Assembly: GCA_963601185.1 (NCBI GenBank)
Contig: CAVCEE010000011.1
Coordinates: 16,254-80,253, forward strand
DNA from: Limisoma sp963601185
Lineage (GTDB): Bacteria > Bacteroidota > Bacteroidia > Bacteroidales > Muribaculaceae
Direction: 5' to 3'
Length of the DNA: 64,000 nucleotides
This document shows positions 62,484 through 64,000 of the stretch, one piece after another (within the stretch, counting starts at the first letter, position 1; each line of letters starts with the position of its first letter). Both the position numbers and the translations under genes were made by a program. The notes beneath the pieces were generated by a model, which made no database searches, was not told where the DNA came from, and was given only the letters and a program-made list of their open reading frames with translations.

Positions 62484-63201
62484 TTCTTAGATTCATTAAA
62501 TTTATATTTTCAAAATAAATACTGATTGAGACATCCTCACCAGGCATTACATCCCCAAACCTAAGTATACAAATAGGGTCCAGTACCCTATGTGCCATTT
62601 CATATCCTTTTCGCCAAAAATATTTAGACGCATCATTCGATAATATCCCCGTGCTATTAATCGCTATTACACTCCTTTTGGGCAACCCCTTAAATGCATA
62701 TTCAAAACTGCTCGGTGTTGACCATGCGACATTTGGAATTGCGAATATTCCATTTTTCTGAAAATAAGCCGTATAAGCTTTATTCCACCAAGAATTTTCA
62801 AAACACACAAACGGAGGGTATCCTATCTTCTGCGAAAAGTCTGGTCCTATAACCGCCGAAAATTTCCCAAGCCGTTGTATATATCTCTTTGGATTGTGAT
62901 GAATTCTAGCAAAAGACACATCCGACTCGTAAAAATTCACAATTTGATTATAATTTGTCGTAGCAAGACATTTGCTAAAAGATATCATTTGCTTAGGCAA
63001 ACCACATATCTCCACACGGTCAATCACAGGAAATCCTATCACATCGTCTGTGTATTCCAACTGACTTAAAACATCATATTTATTGAGTATCAAATCCGAT
63101 GCTCTATAATTAACACTTCTTTTTTGCGATATGGGTTTTCCTATGGTTTGGGGAATCGTCTCTAATTCCCCGAATAAATTATAGACTGATGCTCTGTCCA
63201 T
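62473..63201 (-). CDS. DUF4417 domain protein
   Basis: A 242-residue protein with the DUF4417 layout: FYESDVSFARIHHNPKRYIQ, FSAVIGPDFSQKIGYPPF, YFQKNGIFAIPNVAWS, SFEYAFKGLPKRSVIAIN and a final part FGDVMPGEDVSISIYFEN. The family is common on phages and mobile elements and its role is unknown. It heads the three-gene AT-rich cluster. No membrane segment or signal peptide is seen. Confidence 0.75.
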   Translation of the reverse strand: MDRASVYNLFGELETIPQTIGKPISQKRSVNYRASDLILNKYDVLSQLEYTDDVIGFPVIDRVEICGLPKQMISFSKCLATTNYNQIVNFYESDVSFARIHHNPKRYIQRLGKFSAVIGPDFSQKIGYPPFVCFENSWWNKAYTAYFQKNGIFAIPNVAWSTPSSFEYAFKGLPKRSVIAINSTGILSNDASKYFWRKGYEMAHRVLDPICILRFGDVMPGEDVSISIYFENINLMNLRNGR

Positions 63202-63402
63202 AAAACAATCTTTTTTATCGTTCTTTTATATGGTTATTACTTAATTTTCATGGATTTTACTTGCGCACATCACCAATATTTCATCTTAGGTTAACGCAAA
63301 GTTCTTTTTTTGAGGTTATGGCTTCAAAGATTCAGAAAATTTCGCCATCAATTTCCTCATTCGGTTGAAATCCGAATGTTGTATTTTTCATACCGTTGCT
63401 TT
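63202..63402. other. AT-rich stretch without a recognised gene
   Basis: About 200 nt between the DUF4417 start and the small coupled ORFs. Only low-complexity AT-rich sequence is seen. A CAAA-containing -7-like site was not found at a convincing distance. It probably carries the promoter for the DUF4417 cluster. Confidence 0.4.
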
Positions 63403-63504
63403 TAACTTTGTTTTGTCTTTCTCATAAGAACTCTTTTATTTAGTTTATACACTTTTCCATTTACTATTTCATCAAAATCTGCCATTCGCACCATATCAAA
63501 CATT
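63403..63504 (-). CDS. Small ORF coupled to the 95-residue gene
   Basis: A 33-residue frame begins MFDMVRMADFDEIVNG and ends VLMRKTKQS. Its ATG overlaps the upstream stop as TAATG, the usual sign of coupled translation. It has a coherent acidic-to-basic pattern but no recognised family, and it may be a real micro-protein or a truncated gene. Confidence 0.4.
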
Positions 63505-63790
63505 ACATATATTTTTTTAAATCTATTCCAAATGCCTGAAACATTGCCGTCGTTGGCAAGTAATAATATTTTCCAGAACGAATTACTTTAAAAGCATCTT
63601 CTTCATTGTCTTGTACGACAACTAAATACAAATTATTTTCGTTTTCATCATCTTTAGCGAACTTTATATAAGTTTGTTCCGACAGATTCAATTTGTCTAC
63701 AGTATCAGCCGTAAAGCCCAATCGCCCCGAAGAGTGTATCGTTGCCTTTAGTTTTACGCTGAATTCAGATGTTCTTATTATACTTATCAT
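63503..63790 (-). CDS. Conserved small hypothetical protein
   Basis: A 95-residue protein with segments TIHSSGRLGFTADTVDKL, LYLVVVQDNEEDAFKVIRS and GKYYYLPTTAMFQAFGIDL. I recall similar proteins near mobile elements in Bacteroidota but cannot name a family. AT-rich codon use matches the surrounding accessory DNA. It overlaps a small downstream ORF by TAATG. Confidence 0.55.
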   Translation of the reverse strand: MISIIRTSEFSVKLKATIHSSGRLGFTADTVDKLNLSEQTYIKFAKDDENENNLYLVVVQDNEEDAFKVIRSGKYYYLPTTAMFQAFGIDLKKYM

Positions 63791-63908
63791 AAAATATCTA
63801 TTTTCTACAAATATACGTTACCTCAAACCAGAATCCCAATAATATCCTGCAAATTTTCAACTTTTCCACCAATTATTTGCGCTTGGAAGATTCAACTCCA
63901 AAATGCAA

Positions 63909-64000
63909 CTACGCTCGTATAGCTTCATAAAAGCATTGCTTCGGCGTTTTGAATGCTAACTTTTTCCTCGGCCTCCGGTTTATTTTATATTGAATTTGTT
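63909..64000 (-). mobile_element. C-terminal end of an IS30-type transposase, cut by window edge
   Basis: The minus-strand frame entering from the right reads INRRPRKKLAFKTPKQCFYE before a stop at 63909. This RPRKxLxFKTP block is the typical C-terminus of IS30-family transposases. Only about 30 codons are visible, so whether the element is intact cannot be told. The 118 nt between it and the 95-residue gene contain no recognised gene; part may be the end of the element. Confidence 0.7.

Noticed and set aside
1..64000. CRISPR array, tRNA or rRNA genes
   Set aside because: No regularly spaced repeats, cloverleaf-like sequences or rRNA sequence were recognised on either strand.

Overview
The window is a chromosomal segment of a Bacteroidales bacterium, most likely Muribaculaceae or a close relative (family level is inference). 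It is gene-dense and GC-rich, and many families are typical of Bacteroidota: DUF4249, DUF4286, a DUF6377 sensor-regulator, a START-like protein, DUF4105/Lnb and type B L31. The trp operon has the order B-E-G-D-C-F-A. Many genes are preceded by the Bacteroidota -7 box TAnnTTTG, often with a TTTG-like -33 box 19-21 nt upstream, and most lack a Shine-Dalgarno sequence. Motif coordinates were read by eye and may be off by a base. No rRNA, tRNA or CRISPR array was seen.

Layout. 1-9110: partial tricorn-like protease, L31, a DUF4105 membrane protein, a phosphatase-fold protein that seems to have lost its catalytic residues, and secA. 9184-9682: dead DUF4249 lipoprotein gene. 9928-13533: operon of alpha/beta hydrolase, membrane-anchored Mur ligase and Ddl-type ATP-grasp ligase. 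13733-19641: purH, mreB, mreC, mreD and mrdA (PBP2). 19666-23073: NUDIX hydrolase, an AmgK-like kinase fused to a RapZ C-terminal domain, MurU-like uridylyltransferase and a START-like protein. 23204-28644 (minus): small carbohydrate locus of esterase, TonB-dependent receptor and membrane regulator. 29007-33289 (minus): rpe, DedA, CPBP protease, ligA. 33385-39015: three glycosyltransferases, ispE, grpE, dnaJ. 39213-41232: AT-richer type II restriction-modification pair. 41342-45800: acyl-CoA synthetase, TlpA-like protein, glycosyltransferase, radC. 45830-47652 (minus): ruvC, DUF4286, PAP2 phosphatase, diacylglycerol kinase. 47829-54265 (minus): type I restriction-modification operon containing a YhcG/DUF1016 deletion remnant. 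54470-61563 (minus): TonB-domain protein, then the full trp operon behind a recognisable attenuator. 61721-64000: AT-rich accessory DNA with a DUF4417/toxin/immunity-like cluster, a coupled pair of small ORFs and the end of an IS30-type transposase.

Envelope functions recur: elongasome genes, MurNAc recycling, a Mur ligase/Ddl operon of unknown product, lipid phosphatase and kinase, and glycosyltransferases. Defence and mobile genes lie in two restriction-modification loci and the right-end accessory region. The observations I would check first are the trp leader with tandem Trp codons and competing RNA structures, the AmgK-RapZ fusion next to MurU, the hydrolase/Mur ligase/Ddl operon, the apparent pseudo-phosphatase beside secA, and the DUF4417-toxin overlap.
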